From contig NC_013441.1 of assembly GCF_000024785.1 (NCBI RefSeq), positions 1,426,001 to 1,490,000 on the forward strand: a stretch of DNA of 64,000 nt, given 5' to 3'. Of the stretch, positions 1 to 9,882 are shown piece by piece. Numbering within the stretch: position 1 is the first letter of the stretch; the number at the start of each line of letters is the position of its first letter. The stretch comes from Gordonia bronchialis DSM 43247 (GTDB taxonomy: Bacteria; Actinomycetota; Actinomycetes; Mycobacteriales; Mycobacteriaceae). Below the pieces are notes generated by a model. That model ran no database searches and had not been told where the DNA came from. It was given only the letters and a program-made list of their open reading frames with translations. The translations under genes were made by a program, and so were the position numbers.

Positions 1-1118
1 TCATCGCCAGCGTGCGCGACTTCGCGCAGTCGGTGGTGGCACCGGTGTCGGCCAAACACGATGCCGAGCACAGCTTTCCGTACGAGGTCATCGCCCAGAT
101 GGGTCAGATGGGGCTCTTCGGCCTGCCGTTCCCCGAGGAGTACGGCGGCATGGGTGGCGATTACTTCGCCCTGTCGCTCGCGCTCGAGGAACTCGGCAAG
201 GTGGATCAGTCGGTCGCCATCACCCTGGAGGCCGGCGTCAGTCTCGGGGCGATGCCGATCTTCCGGTTCGGCAGTGAGGAGCAGAAGCAGCAGTATCTGC
301 CCGATCTCACCTCGGCGCGGGCGCTGGCCGGCTTCGGACTGACCGAACCCGGCGCCGGCTCCGATGCGGGGGCCACCGCGACCACCGCCAAGGACGACGG
401 CGATTCGTGGATCATCAACGGCGCCAAGCAGTTCATCACCAACTCGGGCACCGACATCACCTCGCTGGTCACCGTCACCGCCGTGACGGGCACCAAAGAC
501 GATGGCCGCAAGGAGATCTCGACCATCATCGTGCCGTCGGGCACCCCCGGATTCACCGCCGAGCCGCCCTACAACAAGGTCGGCTGGAACGCGTCGGACA
601 CCCACCCGCTCTCGTTCGCCGATGTGCGTGTGCCCAAGGAGAACCTGCTCGGTACCCGGGGCCGCGGCTACGCGAACTTCCTGTCCATCCTCGACGAGGG
701 ACGTATCGCGATCGCCGCGCTGGCCACCGGTGTCGCCCAGGGCTGCGTCGACGAAAGCGTGAAGTATGCCAAGGATCGCAAGTCCTTCGGCAAGCCGATC
801 GGCGAGTACCAGTCGGTGTCGTTTGCGATCGCCCGGATGGAGGCCCGGGCCCACGTCGCCCGTACCGCCTACTACGATGCGGCGGCAAAGATGCTGGCGG
901 GCAAGCCGTTCAAGAAGGAGGCCTCCATCGCGAAGATGATCGCGAGTGAGGCAGCGATGGACAACGCGCGGATGGCCACCCAGATTCACGGCGGGTATGG
1001 CTTCATGAACGAGTACCCGGTGGCCCGGCACTACCGTGACTCCAAGATCCTCGAGATCGGTGAGGGCACCACCGAGGTGCAACTCATGCTGATCGCCCGG
1101 GAATTGGGGTTCGCATGA
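1..1118 (+). CDS. Acyl-CoA dehydrogenase, FadE19/isovaleryl-CoA type (5' end outside window)
   Basis: FAD-dependent acyl-CoA dehydrogenase, probably acting on a branched short acyl-CoA from leucine or isoleucine breakdown. The frame is open to base 1 and 368-372 residues are visible against about 385 for the family, so only some 15 residues are missing. Visible family marks are LTEPGAGSDAG near residue 113 (FAD/substrate contact), the HGGYGFMNEYP segment and the C-terminal EIGEGTTEVQ, whose glutamate is the usual catalytic base. It overlaps the next gene by ATGA, so the two are translationally coupled. In M. tuberculosis the same order (fadE19, MaoC, CitE, fadD35) lies in the leucine-degradation cluster; substrate identity here is inferred from that context. 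Confidence 0.93.
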   Translation, partial: IASVRDFAQSVVAPVSAKHDAEHSFPYEVIAQMGQMGLFGLPFPEEYGGMGGDYFALSLALEELGKVDQSVAITLEAGVSLGAMPIFRFGSEEQKQQYLPDLTSARALAGFGLTEPGAGSDAGATATTAKDDGDSWIINGAKQFITNSGTDITSLVTVTAVTGTKDDGRKEISTIIVPSGTPGFTAEPPYNKVGWNASDTHPLSFADVRVPKENLLGTRGRGYANFLSILDEGRIAIAALATGVAQGCVDESVKYAKDRKSFGKPIGEYQSVSFAIARMEARAHVARTAYYDAAAKMLAGKPFKKEASIAKMIASEAAMDNARMATQIHGGYGFMNEYPVARHYRDSKILEIGEGTTEVQLMLIARELGFA

Positions 1119-1597
1119 GTGAGCCGCAGCGGATCGTCCAACGCGGACTGTGGTTCGACGAGTTCGAGGAGGGCACCGTCTACGAGCACCGGCCGGGCCG
1201 GACGGTGACCGAGGCCGACAACGTGCTCTTCACGACGCTGACCATGAACACGCAGGCCCTGCATCTCGACGCGGCGTGGTCGGCGCAGCAGCCCGGCTTC
1301 GGTGGGCAGCGGCTGATCAACTCGATGTTCACCCTCTCGACCATCGTCGGGCTGTCGGTGTCGCAACTGACCCAGGGCACCCTGGTGGCCAATCTCGGGT
1401 TCTCCGAGGTCGCGTTTCCGGCGCCGCTGTTCGCCGGCGACACCCTGTACGCGGAAACCGAATGCACCGGCAAGCGTGAATCGCGGTCGCGGCCCGGTGA
1501 GGGCGTGGTGAACTTGACGCACATCGGTCGCAACCAGCACGGCGAGGTGGTCGCCCGGGCGGCCCGGGCGACGCTGGTGCGCAAGAAACAGGAGTGA
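1115..1597 (+). CDS. MaoC-family hot-dog dehydratase (Rv2499c-like)
   Basis: 160-residue single hot-dog-fold enoyl-CoA hydratase of the MaoC family. The hydratase motif is present in variant form as TMNTQALHLD (residues about 43-52), keeping the asparagine and histidine but not the usual Gly-Asp. It begins inside the stop codon of the dehydrogenase and is followed after 4 bases by the CitE-like lyase. The homologous mycobacterial enzyme is reported as an itaconyl-CoA/methylglutaconyl-CoA hydratase acting with Rv2498c in leucine and itaconate breakdown. That role is inferred here from gene order and length, not from sequence alone. Confidence 0.88.
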   Translation: MSEPQRIVQRGLWFDEFEEGTVYEHRPGRTVTEADNVLFTTLTMNTQALHLDAAWSAQQPGFGGQRLINSMFTLSTIVGLSVSQLTQGTLVANLGFSEVAFPAPLFAGDTLYAETECTGKRESRSRPGEGVVNLTHIGRNQHGEVVARAARATLVRKKQE

Positions 1598-1601
1598 GCG
1601 A

Positions 1602-2489
1602 ATGCAATTCGACGCCCCTATCAGCGTCGCAGCACAACTGACCAGCGCATGGCTGCCTCCCGGGCCGGCGATGCTTTTCTGTCCGGCCGATCGCCCTGAC
1701 CGGTACGAGAAGGCGATGGAGCGGGCCGATGTGGTGATCCTCGACCTCGAGGATGCGGTCGCACCGGAGAACCGGGTGGCCGCCCGTGAGGCGATGATCG
1801 CGCATCCGATCGATCCGGACCGGACCGTGGTGCGGATCAACCCGGCGGGCACCGGCGACTACCGCCGTGACCTCGCCGCCGTCGTCGAGACCAACTACCG
1901 CGTCGTCATGCAGGCCAAGGCGCAGGACACGGCGTCGATCCTCGACACCTCGCTGCAGACGATCGCGCTCATCGAGACCCCGCTCGGCGCGACCCGCGCC
2001 CACGAGATCGCCGAAACCGTCAACTGCATCGGGTTGATGTGGGGCGCCGAGGATCTGGTGGCCGGTCTCGGTGGGAAGTCGAGCCGCTTTGGCCCCGACG
2101 AGAAACACCCGGGGCAGTACCGCGACGTCGCCCGCTGGGTGCGTTCGATGACCCGCATCGCGGCCGCGGCCCACGGCAAATTCTCGATCGATTCGGTCCA
2201 CCTCGACATCAACGACACCGCCGGCCTCATCGACGAGGTGCGTGACGCGGTGGCTCTCGGGTACACCGCGACCGCCTGCATCCATCCCTCCCAGGTGCCC
2301 TACGTCCGCGACGGGTACCGGCCGTCCGACGACGAGATCGACTGGGCCAGGCGGGTCGTCGACGGATCGGCGGCCGCCGGCGGTGGCGTGTTCAGCCTCG
2401 ACGGACAGATGATCGACGGTCCGGTCCTGCGGCAGGCAGAGGTCGTCCTGACCAGAGTCAACGCGGCATCTCCCGACACCACCGAATGA
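1602..2489 (+). CDS. HpcH/HpaI aldolase / citrate-lyase beta-like beta-hydroxyacyl-CoA lyase
   Basis: 295-residue CitE-like TIM-barrel enzyme. Metal- and CoA-site marks are visible: LDLEDAV near residue 50, RINPAGT near 85, IETPLG near 127 and WGAEDL near 147. There are no citrate-lyase alpha or gamma genes next to it, so it is not part of an ATP-independent citrate lyase. In mycobacteria the orthologue Rv2498c is described as a bifunctional lyase for leucine and itaconate catabolism that releases acetyl-CoA plus acetoacetate or pyruvate. This fits the acetoacetyl-CoA synthetase two genes downstream. The ATG at 1602 follows GAGTGAGCGA closely; no better start exists downstream. Confidence 0.88.
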   Translation: MQFDAPISVAAQLTSAWLPPGPAMLFCPADRPDRYEKAMERADVVILDLEDAVAPENRVAAREAMIAHPIDPDRTVVRINPAGTGDYRRDLAAVVETNYRVVMQAKAQDTASILDTSLQTIALIETPLGATRAHEIAETVNCIGLMWGAEDLVAGLGGKSSRFGPDEKHPGQYRDVARWVRSMTRIAAAAHGKFSIDSVHLDINDTAGLIDEVRDAVALGYTATACIHPSQVPYVRDGYRPSDDEIDWARRVVDGSAAAGGGVFSLDGQMIDGPVLRQAEVVLTRVNAASPDTTE

Positions 2490-2505
2490 GAATCGGAGCG
2501 AGAAC

Positions 2506-4134
2506 ATGACCGAATTGGCCTATGCGCGTGGCGAAGAGAACCCCGCGCTGCTGACCGAGACCATCGGGGCCACGCTGGCCTTCACCGTCGAGGCCTACCC
2601 GGACAACGTCGCACTGGTGGACGCGGCGGCCGGGCGGCAGTGGACCTATCGTGAATTCCACCGGGAGGTACGCGCGCTGGCGGCTGGGCTGCTGCGGCTC
2701 GGCGTGGGTGTCGGCGATCGCGTGGGAGTGTGGTCCCCGAACCGATACGAGTGGGTGTTCACCCAGTACGCGACCGCCGAGATCGGCGCGATCCTGGTCA
2801 ACATCAACCCGGCCTACCGGCAGAACGAGGTGGAATACGCGCTGGCGCAGTCGGAGATCGGCGTCGTGATCGCCGCCGAACGGTTCAAAGACTCCGCCTA
2901 TGCGCAGATGCTCGACGAGGCCCGGCCGAAGTGTCCCGAACTGCGTGAGGTGGTGCTGTTCTCCTCGTCGCAGTGGGATGAGTTGACCGCGGACCCCACC
3001 GACGCCGAGTTGGCGCAGGTGGCCGACGTCGCGGCGACGCTCTCGCCCGACGACGCGATCAACATCCAATACACTTCCGGCACAACCGGATTCCCCAAGG
3101 GTGCCACGCTGACCCACCGCAACATCGGCAACAACGGCTACCTGGTGGGGGAGTTGCTCAACTACACCGACGCCGACCGTATCTGCATCCCGGTGCCCTT
3201 CTATCACTGCTTCGGGATGGTCATGGGCAACCTCGCGGCCACCAGTCACGGTGCGGCCATGGTGATCCCGGCCCCCGCCTTCGACCCGGAGGCCACGCTA
3301 CGGGCGGTCGCCGAGTACCGCTGCACCAGTCTCTACGGCGTGCCCACCATGTTCATCGCCGAACTCGCGCTGCTCGACGGTGGGGCATCGCACGACCTGT
3401 CGTCACTGCGCACCGGGATCATGGCCGGCTCACCGTGTCCCGAACACGTGATGCGTCAGGTCATCGACCGGATGAACATGGGGCAGGTGTCGATCTGCTA
3501 CGGCATGACCGAGACGTCGCCGGTGTCGACGCAGACCCGCGTCGACGACCCGCTGGAACTGCGCGTCACCACCGTGGGGCGGGTGGGTCCGCATCTGGAG
3601 ATCAAGGTGGTCGACCCCGTCACCGGAGAAACGTTGCCGCGCGGCGAAACCGGCGAGTTCTGCACGCGCGGGTACAGCGTCATGAAGGGCTACTGGAATC
3701 AGCCGGAGAAGACCGCGGAGGCCATCGACGGCGACGGCTGGATGCACACCGGCGACCTCGCGGTGATGGCGCCCGACGGCTACGTGGCCATCACCGGACG
3801 CATCAAGGACATGGTGATCCGCGGCGGCGAGAACATCTACCCGCGCGAGATCGAGGAGTTCCTCTACACCCATCCCGACATCCTCGACGCCCAGGTGATC
3901 GGGGTGCCCGACGAGAAGTACGGCGAGGAACTGATGGCGTGGGTGCGGTTGCGTAAACCGGCCACCGATCTGACCGCCGAAGACGTCCGCGAGTTCGCGA
4001 CAGGCAAGATCGCCCACCACAAGATCCCGCGGTATGTGCACGTGGTCAAGGAGTTCCCGATGACGGTGACCGGGAAGGTGCGTAAAGTCGCGATGCGCGA
4101 AGAGGCGGCCGAGATCCTCGAGCATCTTCGATGA
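2506..4134 (+). CDS. Acyl-CoA synthetase (FadD35-like AMP-forming ligase)
   Basis: 542-residue ANL-superfamily ligase that adenylates a fatty or branched acid and transfers it to CoA. The P-loop core [12 protein letters not shown] is at about 189-200, the A5 region CYGMTETSP near 332, the hinge [16 protein letters not shown] near 432-447, and the A10 lysine in GKVRKVAMR near 525. All catalytic motifs are intact. The start ATG is preceded by GGAGCGAGAAC at normal distance. The stop overlaps the next start by 4 bases (ATGA). Same position as fadD35 in the mycobacterial leucine cluster; the acid substrate cannot be read from sequence. Confidence 0.92.
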   Translation: MTELAYARGEENPALLTETIGATLAFTVEAYPDNVALVDAAAGRQWTYREFHREVRALAAGLLRLGVGVGDRVGVWSPNRYEWVFTQYATAEIGAILVNINPAYRQNEVEYALAQSEIGVVIAAERFKDSAYAQMLDEARPKCPELREVVLFSSSQWDELTADPTDAELAQVADVAATLSPDDAINIQYTSGTTGFPKGATLTHRNIGNNGYLVGELLNYTDADRICIPVPFYHCFGMVMGNLAATSHGAAMVIPAPAFDPEATLRAVAEYRCTSLYGVPTMFIAELALLDGGASHDLSSLRTGIMAGSPCPEHVMRQVIDRMNMGQVSICYGMTETSPVSTQTRVDDPLELRVTTVGRVGPHLEIKVVDPVTGETLPRGETGEFCTRGYSVMKGYWNQPEKTAEAIDGDGWMHTGDLAVMAPDGYVAITGRIKDMVIRGGENIYPREIEEFLYTHPDILDAQVIGVPDEKYGEELMAWVRLRKPATDLTAEDVREFATGKIAHHKIPRYVHVVKEFPMTVTGKVRKVAMREEAAEILEHLR

Positions 4135-6095
4135 GCGAACCCACCGTGCAATCCTTCCTGCAACACCTGCACGACAACGGCATCGACGTCGGCGAGGGTT
4201 ACGACGCGCTCTGGCAGTGGTCGGTGGACTCGCCGGCGGCCTTCTGGCGCGCGGTGTGGGATTTCTTCGATCTCGATGCCATCGCGGCGGCGCCCCTCGG
4301 TGACGGTGACGCCGCGGTACTCGCCGATGACCGGATGCCCGGCGCCCGTTGGTTTCCCGACATCCGGCTGAACTACGTCGAACAGATCCTGCGGCATGCG
4401 GATCTGCCGGGCGCGGCGATCGTCGGTGTCGACGAGACGGGTGCACGCACCGAGATCGCCTGGTCTACGTTGCCCTCGATGGTCGGTGCGCTGGCGGCCA
4501 CACTGGCCGAACTCGGTGTGGGGGAGGGAGATGTGGTGGCCGCCTATCTTCCCGACATCCCCGAGGCCGTCATCGCCTTTCTGGCCACGGCCAGTCTGGG
4601 CGCCATCTGGTCGGGCTGCGGACAGGACTACGCGCCGGGAGGGGCCGCGGGCCGCCTGGCACAGCTCGAACCCAGGGTGCTGTTCTCGTGTGACGGATAC
4701 CGCTACAACGGCAAGAACATCGACAAGGCGGCCGACAGCGCTGCCCTGGCCGCGCTGCTTCCCGGATTGCGGGGGCACATCGTCGTGGGCACGGGAGAGG
4801 TTGCCGCACAATCCGATCCGCAGCTCGCGGTGCTGTCGTATCGGGAGGCGGCCGAGCGTGAGGTGTCGGCTCCGGCACCGCGCGCGGTCGCCTTCGATCA
4901 TCCGCTGTGGGTCCTGTTCAGCTCGGGTACCACCGGGCGCCCCAAGGGCATCGTGCACGGCCACGGCGGAGTGGTGATCGAACACCTCAAGGCGGCCGGA
5001 CTGCACGGCGGTCTGGGGCCGGGCGACGTGTTCTTCTGGCAGACGGCTCTGAGCTGGATGATGTGGAACTACCAGGTGGCCGGGCTGCTCGTGGGCGCAC
5101 GCATTGTCTGTTACAGCGGGTCGCCGCTGTATCCCGACGCCGATCGGCTGTGGCAGATCGTCGCCGACGAGCACGTGACCTATTTCGGCACCAGTCCCGG
5201 GCAGCTGCAGGCCTCCCGCAAGGCGGGCCTGGCACCCGGACGCGACCACGACTTGTCGGCGTTGCGCACCCTGGGCAGTACCGGGTCGTCGTTGGCGAGC
5301 GACCTGTTCACCTGGGTCGACGACAATGTCAAAGCCGGCCTGCCGATCTCGTCGATCAGCGGCGGCACCGACGTGGTGACGGCGTTCGCGGGCGGGTCGC
5401 AAGGTGAGCCGGTGGTCGCGGGTGAGCTGTCGGTTCGCTATCTCGGGGTGGCACTGGAGAGCTGGGCGCCCGATGCCACCCCGTGGATCGGTGAGGTCGG
5501 CGAGATGGTGGTGACCGCGCCGATGCCGTCGATGCCGGTCGGATTCTGGCGTGACGACGACGGATCACGCTATCGCGCAGCCTATTTCGAACACGAATGG
5601 GAGGGTGACGGACCGGACGGCCCGGTGTGGCGGCACGGTGACTGGGTGACGGTGACCGAGCGCGGATCGCTGATCATCCACGGCCGCAGCGACGCCACCC
5701 TCAATCGGCAGGGCATCCGGATGGGGTCGGCCGACATCTACGAGGTCGTCGAGGGCCTCGACGAGATCGCGGAGGGCTTTGTCCTCGGCGTCGACGGCCC
5801 CGGCGGCGCCTATTGGATGCCGTTGTTCGTCACGCTGGTGCCGGGCGCGACGCTCGACGACGATCTGCGCGCCCGCATCGCGTCGGAGATCCGACGCCGG
5901 TTGTCGCCGCGACATGTCCCGGATGAGGTGATCGAGGCGCCGGGGATTCCGCACACGCGTACCGGCAAGAAGCTCGAGGTGCCCATCACCGCCATCCTGG
6001 CCGGTCACGCCGAGGTCAACGTCGACCCGAAGGCCGTCGACGATTTCGCGCTGATCGACTGGTACGCCGCCCGGGGACGCGAACACCGCTGGTGA
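4131..6095 (+). CDS. Acetoacetate--CoA ligase
   Basis: 654 residues, the normal length for acetoacetyl-CoA synthetase (about 650-660). The N-terminal [17 protein letters not shown] segment is the ACS-N domain, [15 protein letters not shown] near 260-275 is the P-loop, GGTDVVTAF near 413 is a family-specific block, and [15 protein letters not shown] near 520 is the hinge. [11 protein letters not shown] near 607 carries the acetylatable catalytic lysine. It activates acetoacetate to acetoacetyl-CoA in the cytosol, closing the pathway after the CitE-like lyase. This cluster therefore salvages acetoacetate with ATP, whereas the M. tuberculosis cluster carries scoAB transferase genes. No transferase genes are visible here, though they could lie left of the window. 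Confidence 0.94.
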   Translation: MSEPTVQSFLQHLHDNGIDVGEGYDALWQWSVDSPAAFWRAVWDFFDLDAIAAAPLGDGDAAVLADDRMPGARWFPDIRLNYVEQILRHADLPGAAIVGVDETGARTEIAWSTLPSMVGALAATLAELGVGEGDVVAAYLPDIPEAVIAFLATASLGAIWSGCGQDYAPGGAAGRLAQLEPRVLFSCDGYRYNGKNIDKAADSAALAALLPGLRGHIVVGTGEVAAQSDPQLAVLSYREAAEREVSAPAPRAVAFDHPLWVLFSSGTTGRPKGIVHGHGGVVIEHLKAAGLHGGLGPGDVFFWQTALSWMMWNYQVAGLLVGARIVCYSGSPLYPDADRLWQIVADEHVTYFGTSPGQLQASRKAGLAPGRDHDLSALRTLGSTGSSLASDLFTWVDDNVKAGLPISSISGGTDVVTAFAGGSQGEPVVAGELSVRYLGVALESWAPDATPWIGEVGEMVVTAPMPSMPVGFWRDDDGSRYRAAYFEHEWEGDGPDGPVWRHGDWVTVTERGSLIIHGRSDATLNRQGIRMGSADIYEVVEGLDEIAEGFVLGVDGPGGAYWMPLFVTLVPGATLDDDLRARIASEIRRRLSPRHVPDEVIEAPGIPHTRTGKKLEVPITAILAGHAEVNVDPKAVDDFALIDWYAARGREHRW

Positions 6096-6236
6096 GCGCA
6101 CTGCGGGCGGTCACGTGGTGGTGCTCTCCGGCCCGCCACGGAGGAGACGGTGTCGCCTCGCGGGACGACGACGGTAGCGTGTGCACAGACAAGTAGTCAC
6201 CTGTTACTCCACCGATCCGCGAGCAGGAGAGAACAC

Positions 6237-7433
6237 ATGAGCTATCAGTCCGGGGGATACGGGCAGCAGCCCGGGTCCGGCCAGACCTACGGCCAGGGCG
6301 GTCAGGCGGGTTACCCGCAGGCCGGGTCGCAGGAGTCCGGTGCCGCACAATCCGGTTCCCAGCCCTACGGCCAGTACACCGACCCCTCTGCGCAGTCGGG
6401 CTCCGGCCAGCAGGATTCGGGGCAGCAGTCCTACGGGCAGTACGGCCAGCAGCCGTATGGCCAGCAGTACGGTGATCAGTCCTACGGTCAGCAGTCCTAT
6501 GGCCAGCAGGGCTACGGCCAGCAGGGTTACGGCCAGCAAGGCTACGGGTACGGCTACGCCCAGCCCGCACCCAGCCAGGGTCTGCCCGCGATCACGCCGG
6601 TCATCGTCGCCGGTGCGCTCGGCCTGTTCGGGCTGATCGTGCTGTTCTGCGGCTTCGCCACCGCCTGGAGCTACGAGTCGTCGTACTCGTCGAGTTCGAT
6701 CAAGGTCTTCGACTCGAACTACGCGGTTCCGTACGCGCTGGTCGTGGTGGCCGGTCTGCTGGCGCTCGTCACGCTGATCCCGAAGATCGCCTACCGGGCC
6801 GCACCGGTGGTCGCCGCACTCACGGTCGCTGCCGCCTTCATCGTGATCTTCCAGTTCGCCACGGACGACAGCGACACCGGTGCCGGTGCCATCATCCTGC
6901 TGATCCTGGCCATCCTGATGGCTCTGATCGCCATCTTCTGGCTGATCATCGAAGCCGGGCTCGTGAAGGTTGCACCCGGCGCGGGTGCAGCCGCGGCCGG
7001 TGTCACGGCCGCCTCGACGGGTACGGGCACCTCGGCGGCGCCGGCGGAGACCGCCGGCTACGGCGAGGGACAGACCACCGCCTATGGCACCGGTGCCGGT
7101 CAGGGTCAGGCGGCTTCGGCGTACACGTCGCAGCCGCAGGCCACCGACTCGGCGCAGGGGTCCTATGGCGAGTCCACCGCGCAGGGGAACTACGAGACGC
7201 AGTACTCGTCCGGTCAGTCGTATGCGCAGCAGCCCTATTCGCAGCCCTACGGATCGCCTTACGGGCAGGCCCAGGCTGCTCCGTCGTCGGGATACTCGGC
7301 GGGCGACGCCTCGTCGGACAGCGGTTCGGCCGGGTCCCCGCAGGCGGGTGAGTCGGCCGCCGGCGACGCGTCGTCGGGCACCGACCACGCAACCACGGTC
7401 TACAAGCGTCCGGAGCCCCCACAGGGCAACTGA
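6237..7433 (+). CDS. Gly/Gln/Tyr-rich DUF5336 membrane protein (34-kDa antigen, Rv0954-like)
   Basis: 398 residues. I chose the ATG at 6237 because GCAGGAGAG lies just upstream and MSYQSGGYGQQ is a natural N-terminus; an in-frame start at 6150 has no such support. Residues 1-118 are low complexity with many GYGQQ/SYGQQ units. About 120-245 hold four hydrophobic segments (DUF5336). The C-terminal 150 residues are again Gln/Ser/Gly rich and end in TTVYKRPEPPQGN. It matches Rv0954 of M. tuberculosis in layout and lies in the same order before the Rv0955-like gene and purN-purH. The aromatic Gly/Gln-rich tails suggest a disordered cytoplasmic scaffold; function is not established. Confidence 0.85.
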   Translation: MSYQSGGYGQQPGSGQTYGQGGQAGYPQAGSQESGAAQSGSQPYGQYTDPSAQSGSGQQDSGQQSYGQYGQQPYGQQYGDQSYGQQSYGQQGYGQQGYGQQGYGYGYAQPAPSQGLPAITPVIVAGALGLFGLIVLFCGFATAWSYESSYSSSSIKVFDSNYAVPYALVVVAGLLALVTLIPKIAYRAAPVVAALTVAAAFIVIFQFATDDSDTGAGAIILLILAILMALIAIFWLIIEAGLVKVAPGAGAAAAGVTAASTGTGTSAAPAETAGYGEGQTTAYGTGAGQGQAASAYTSQPQATDSAQGSYGESTAQGNYETQYSSGQSYAQQPYSQPYGSPYGQAQAAPSSGYSAGDASSDSGSAGSPQAGESAAGDASSGTDHATTVYKRPEPPQGN

Positions 7434-7585
7434 CGTCCACGCATGCGGCCCCGCCCGGGAACAAACATCCGGGCGGGGCCGCTCGCGTGTGGCGGGTACC
7501 GTCGCGGTGATCACACTGTCTTCTCAGGCCGTGACGCGGCGCGTCTACGAGGCACGCGAGAACGATCGTGCGAACCTCGTAATCG

Positions 7586-9112
7586 ATGCCCACCTTCTCC
7601 ACGACGCAGACCACCGAGAACCTGGCGTCGCAGCTGCGCCGGCTGCGGCGATCCCATCGTGCGCAACGGGATGCGTCGGACGGGTCGGCACGCGAACTCG
7701 TGCTGGTGGCCTTCGCGGTCCCCGCGATCGCGCTGGTGGTGCTGGCCATCGTGGTCCTGACCGTCCTGCTGATGGCGGGCAGTTCGATGACCGGGCTCGG
7801 TACCGCGGTCGCCTCCTGTTGGCTCGCCATTCACCAGGTGCCGGTGACGCTCAGCGGCGTGACGATCGGTGTGCTGCCGCTGCTGCCCACCCTCGTGGTG
7901 GTGGCTGCCACCGGACGGTTGTGCGCGCGGGCCGCGCACGGGCGTCGCGCGCCGTCGGAACTGGTGGCGGTGGCGCTGTCGGCAGTGGCCGGGCCCTTGC
8001 TGATCACGGCGATGTCGTTGGCCGTGGTGATGGACGGGGCCACGGTGCTGCCCGTCCAATCGCCGAATCCGCTGCTCGCCTTTGCCTACACGCTCGGCAT
8101 TCATGTGGCCGGCGCCGTCGGGGGGATCGCCTGGAGTCGCCGACGCGACCCGGCGCTTCGTCGTCGGCTGTCCGCGGCCGACCGTCGCGGTGTCCGATGG
8201 GGGCTGGCTGCGGTACTCATGCTTTTCGTCGTCGGCGCGGTGCTGGTGACGGTGCGGCTGGTGATGCGCCACGACATGCTGGGACAGCTGCTCGAGACCG
8301 GCAACGGCTTCGACGGTTACCTCGGGCTGACGATGCTCTCGCTGCTGTATCTCCCCAACCTGATGGTCGGTGCGGTCGCGGTGCTCGTCGGGTCCGACGC
8401 CCACGTCGGGTCGGCCGGCTTCGATCTGTTCGCGGTCCACGGTGGTCCGCTCCCGCCGGTACCGGTGCTGGCCGTCCTGCCCGATGTGCCGGGGGCGGGA
8501 AGCCTGGGACTGCTCGGTTTCGTGGTCCCGCTGGCGGTCGCCGGAGTCGTCGCCTGGCGGTGCCGTGACATCGATCCGCTCGCCAACGTGCGTTCGGTGG
8601 GGGTCGCCGGTGCCGTTGCGGCATCGATCATCGCGGTCCTGAGCGCCGTCGCGGGCGGGCAACTCGGCGAGTTCGGCGACGTCGGTATCACCGTGTCATC
8701 GGCGTGTGTGTACACCCTCGGCTGGATCGTCGTGGTCGGCATGCTCACCGCGGTCATCTACGGGTTGCTGCCGGCGACCAGACTCGCGCGCGCCGACGCC
8801 GTCGACGCGTCTGACCCCCTGCCCGACTGGGACGACGAATCCTTCGACGACGACTACGTGATCGTCAGTGACGCCGAGCTCGACGGTGAGTACGGGGACG
8901 ACGGCGAGTACGGCGACGAGTACGACTATGAAGATGAGGACGTCGTCGACGACCCTGATGACGCCGACGACCATGATGACGCCGACGACGAGCCATCGGA
9001 GCCCGAGCCAGCGCCGCGCCCGCGCGCGGGTGTGCGTCCCGAGGACCTGGAGATCCTCGATGACGACGAGGCCTACGATCTGTATCCGGCGAATCGTCGG
9101 GGTGACGGCTGA
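7586..9112 (+). CDS. DUF6350 polytopic membrane protein (Rv0955-like)
   Basis: 508-residue integral membrane protein. A basic N-terminus (RRLRRSHRAQR) is followed by about ten hydrophobic segments up to residue 410, then a strongly acidic tail from about 415 to 508 with runs such as GDDGEYGDEYDYEDED and repeated DD/DA. The tail is probably cytoplasmic. It sits in the conserved order Rv0954-Rv0955-purN-purH. No enzyme motif is visible and the function is unknown. The start ATG at 7586 has no obvious ribosome-binding site. Confidence 0.82.
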   Translation: MPTFSTTQTTENLASQLRRLRRSHRAQRDASDGSARELVLVAFAVPAIALVVLAIVVLTVLLMAGSSMTGLGTAVASCWLAIHQVPVTLSGVTIGVLPLLPTLVVVAATGRLCARAAHGRRAPSELVAVALSAVAGPLLITAMSLAVVMDGATVLPVQSPNPLLAFAYTLGIHVAGAVGGIAWSRRRDPALRRRLSAADRRGVRWGLAAVLMLFVVGAVLVTVRLVMRHDMLGQLLETGNGFDGYLGLTMLSLLYLPNLMVGAVAVLVGSDAHVGSAGFDLFAVHGGPLPPVPVLAVLPDVPGAGSLGLLGFVVPLAVAGVVAWRCRDIDPLANVRSVGVAGAVAASIIAVLSAVAGGQLGEFGDVGITVSSACVYTLGWIVVVGMLTAVIYGLLPATRLARADAVDASDPLPDWDDESFDDDYVIVSDAELDGEYGDDGEYGDEYDYEDEDVVDDPDDADDHDDADDEPSEPEPAPRPRAGVRPEDLEILDDDEAYDLYPANRRGDG

Positions 9113-9120
9113 GCCGAGGC

Positions 9121-9179
9121 TTCGCGTTCTGTATGACGTTTGGTTCGGAATCCGGACCTTTTGTCATACGGAACGCAAA
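9121..9179. terminator. 59-nt nested hairpin between the DUF6350 gene and purN
   Basis: Outer arms TTCGCGTTCTGTATGAC (9121-9137) and GTCATACGGAACGCAAA (9163-9179) pair at 15 of 17 positions. After a symmetrical 4/4 internal loop (GTTT/TTTT), inner arms GGTTCGGA and TCCGGACC pair around a single A. The whole element is one self-complementary structure, low in GC for this genome. It probably ends transcription from the DUF6350 gene, whose stop is 9 bases upstream. No T-run follows, so it could also be a mobile palindrome or an mRNA-stability element. Confidence 0.6.
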
Positions 9180-9233
9180 CGCCGACGACAGGACCGCCAC
9201 CAACCCCCGATCGGCGTCGCCGAGCGCTCCGAC

Positions 9234-9239
9234 TACGCT
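9234..9239 (+). promoter_or_regulatory. Probable -10 box (TACGCT) for leaderless purN
   Basis: TACGCT fits the actinobacterial -10 consensus TANNNT and lies exactly 7 bases before the GTG at 9247. Transcription would begin at or next to the start codon. No Shine-Dalgarno sequence is present before the GTG. Confidence 0.5.
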
Positions 9240-9246
9240 CAATGCC

Positions 9247-9882
9247 GTGATCACCGCCCCCGATTCGGCTACGCCGGGCCGCCGCGTATCCGTGGTGGTG
9301 ATGGCCTCGGGGACCGGGTCGCTGCTGGGATCACTGCTCGATCGCGCGGCCGCGCCCGCCACACCGTTCGACATCGCGGCCGTGGTGACCGATCGCGAAT
9401 GCCGTGCGGAACAGATTGCCGCGGAGCGCGGCATCGCGCACATCCGCTGCCGGCTCGGTGATCATCCCGATCGCGCGGCCTGGGATCGCGCACTGACCGA
9501 ATCCGTCGCCGCATACGCCCCCGAATGGGTGGTGACCGCCGGCTTCATGAAGATCCTCGGGCCGGAGTTCCTCGCTTGCTTCGGCGGACGGGTGGTCAAC
9601 AGTCATCCCGCGTTGCTGCCGTCGTTTCCCGGTGCGCACGGTGTGGCCGAGGCGCTGGCCTACGGGGTGAAGGTGACCGGCGCGACGGTGCATCTCGTCG
9701 ACGACGGCATCGATACCGGACCCATCCTGGCCCAGCAGGTCGTCGAGGTGGAGCCCGACGACGACGTGGACACCCTGCACGAACGAATCAAGACGGTGGA
9801 GCGTGTTCTGCTCGCCGACGTGGTGACGGCCCTCGTCACCCATGGAGTTGACATCGACGGACGAAAGGCCCGCATTCCGTGA
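9247..9882 (+). CDS. purN: Phosphoribosylglycinamide formyltransferase
   Basis: Third step of purine synthesis: transfers a formyl group from 10-formyl-THF to GAR. From the GTG at 9247 the protein is 211 residues, the family norm; an in-frame ATG at 9133 would add 38 unconserved residues and begin inside the upstream hairpin. Visible marks are [13 protein letters not shown] (phosphate loop), [15 protein letters not shown] near 117-131 with the catalytic Asn-His, and [11 protein letters not shown] near 153 with the catalytic Asp. It overlaps purH by GTGA, so purN and purH are one operon. Confidence 0.96.
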   Translation: MITAPDSATPGRRVSVVVMASGTGSLLGSLLDRAAAPATPFDIAAVVTDRECRAEQIAAERGIAHIRCRLGDHPDRAAWDRALTESVAAYAPEWVVTAGFMKILGPEFLACFGGRVVNSHPALLPSFPGAHGVAEALAYGVKVTGATVHLVDDGIDTGPILAQQVVEVEPDDDVDTLHERIKTVERVLLADVVTALVTHGVDIDGRKARIP

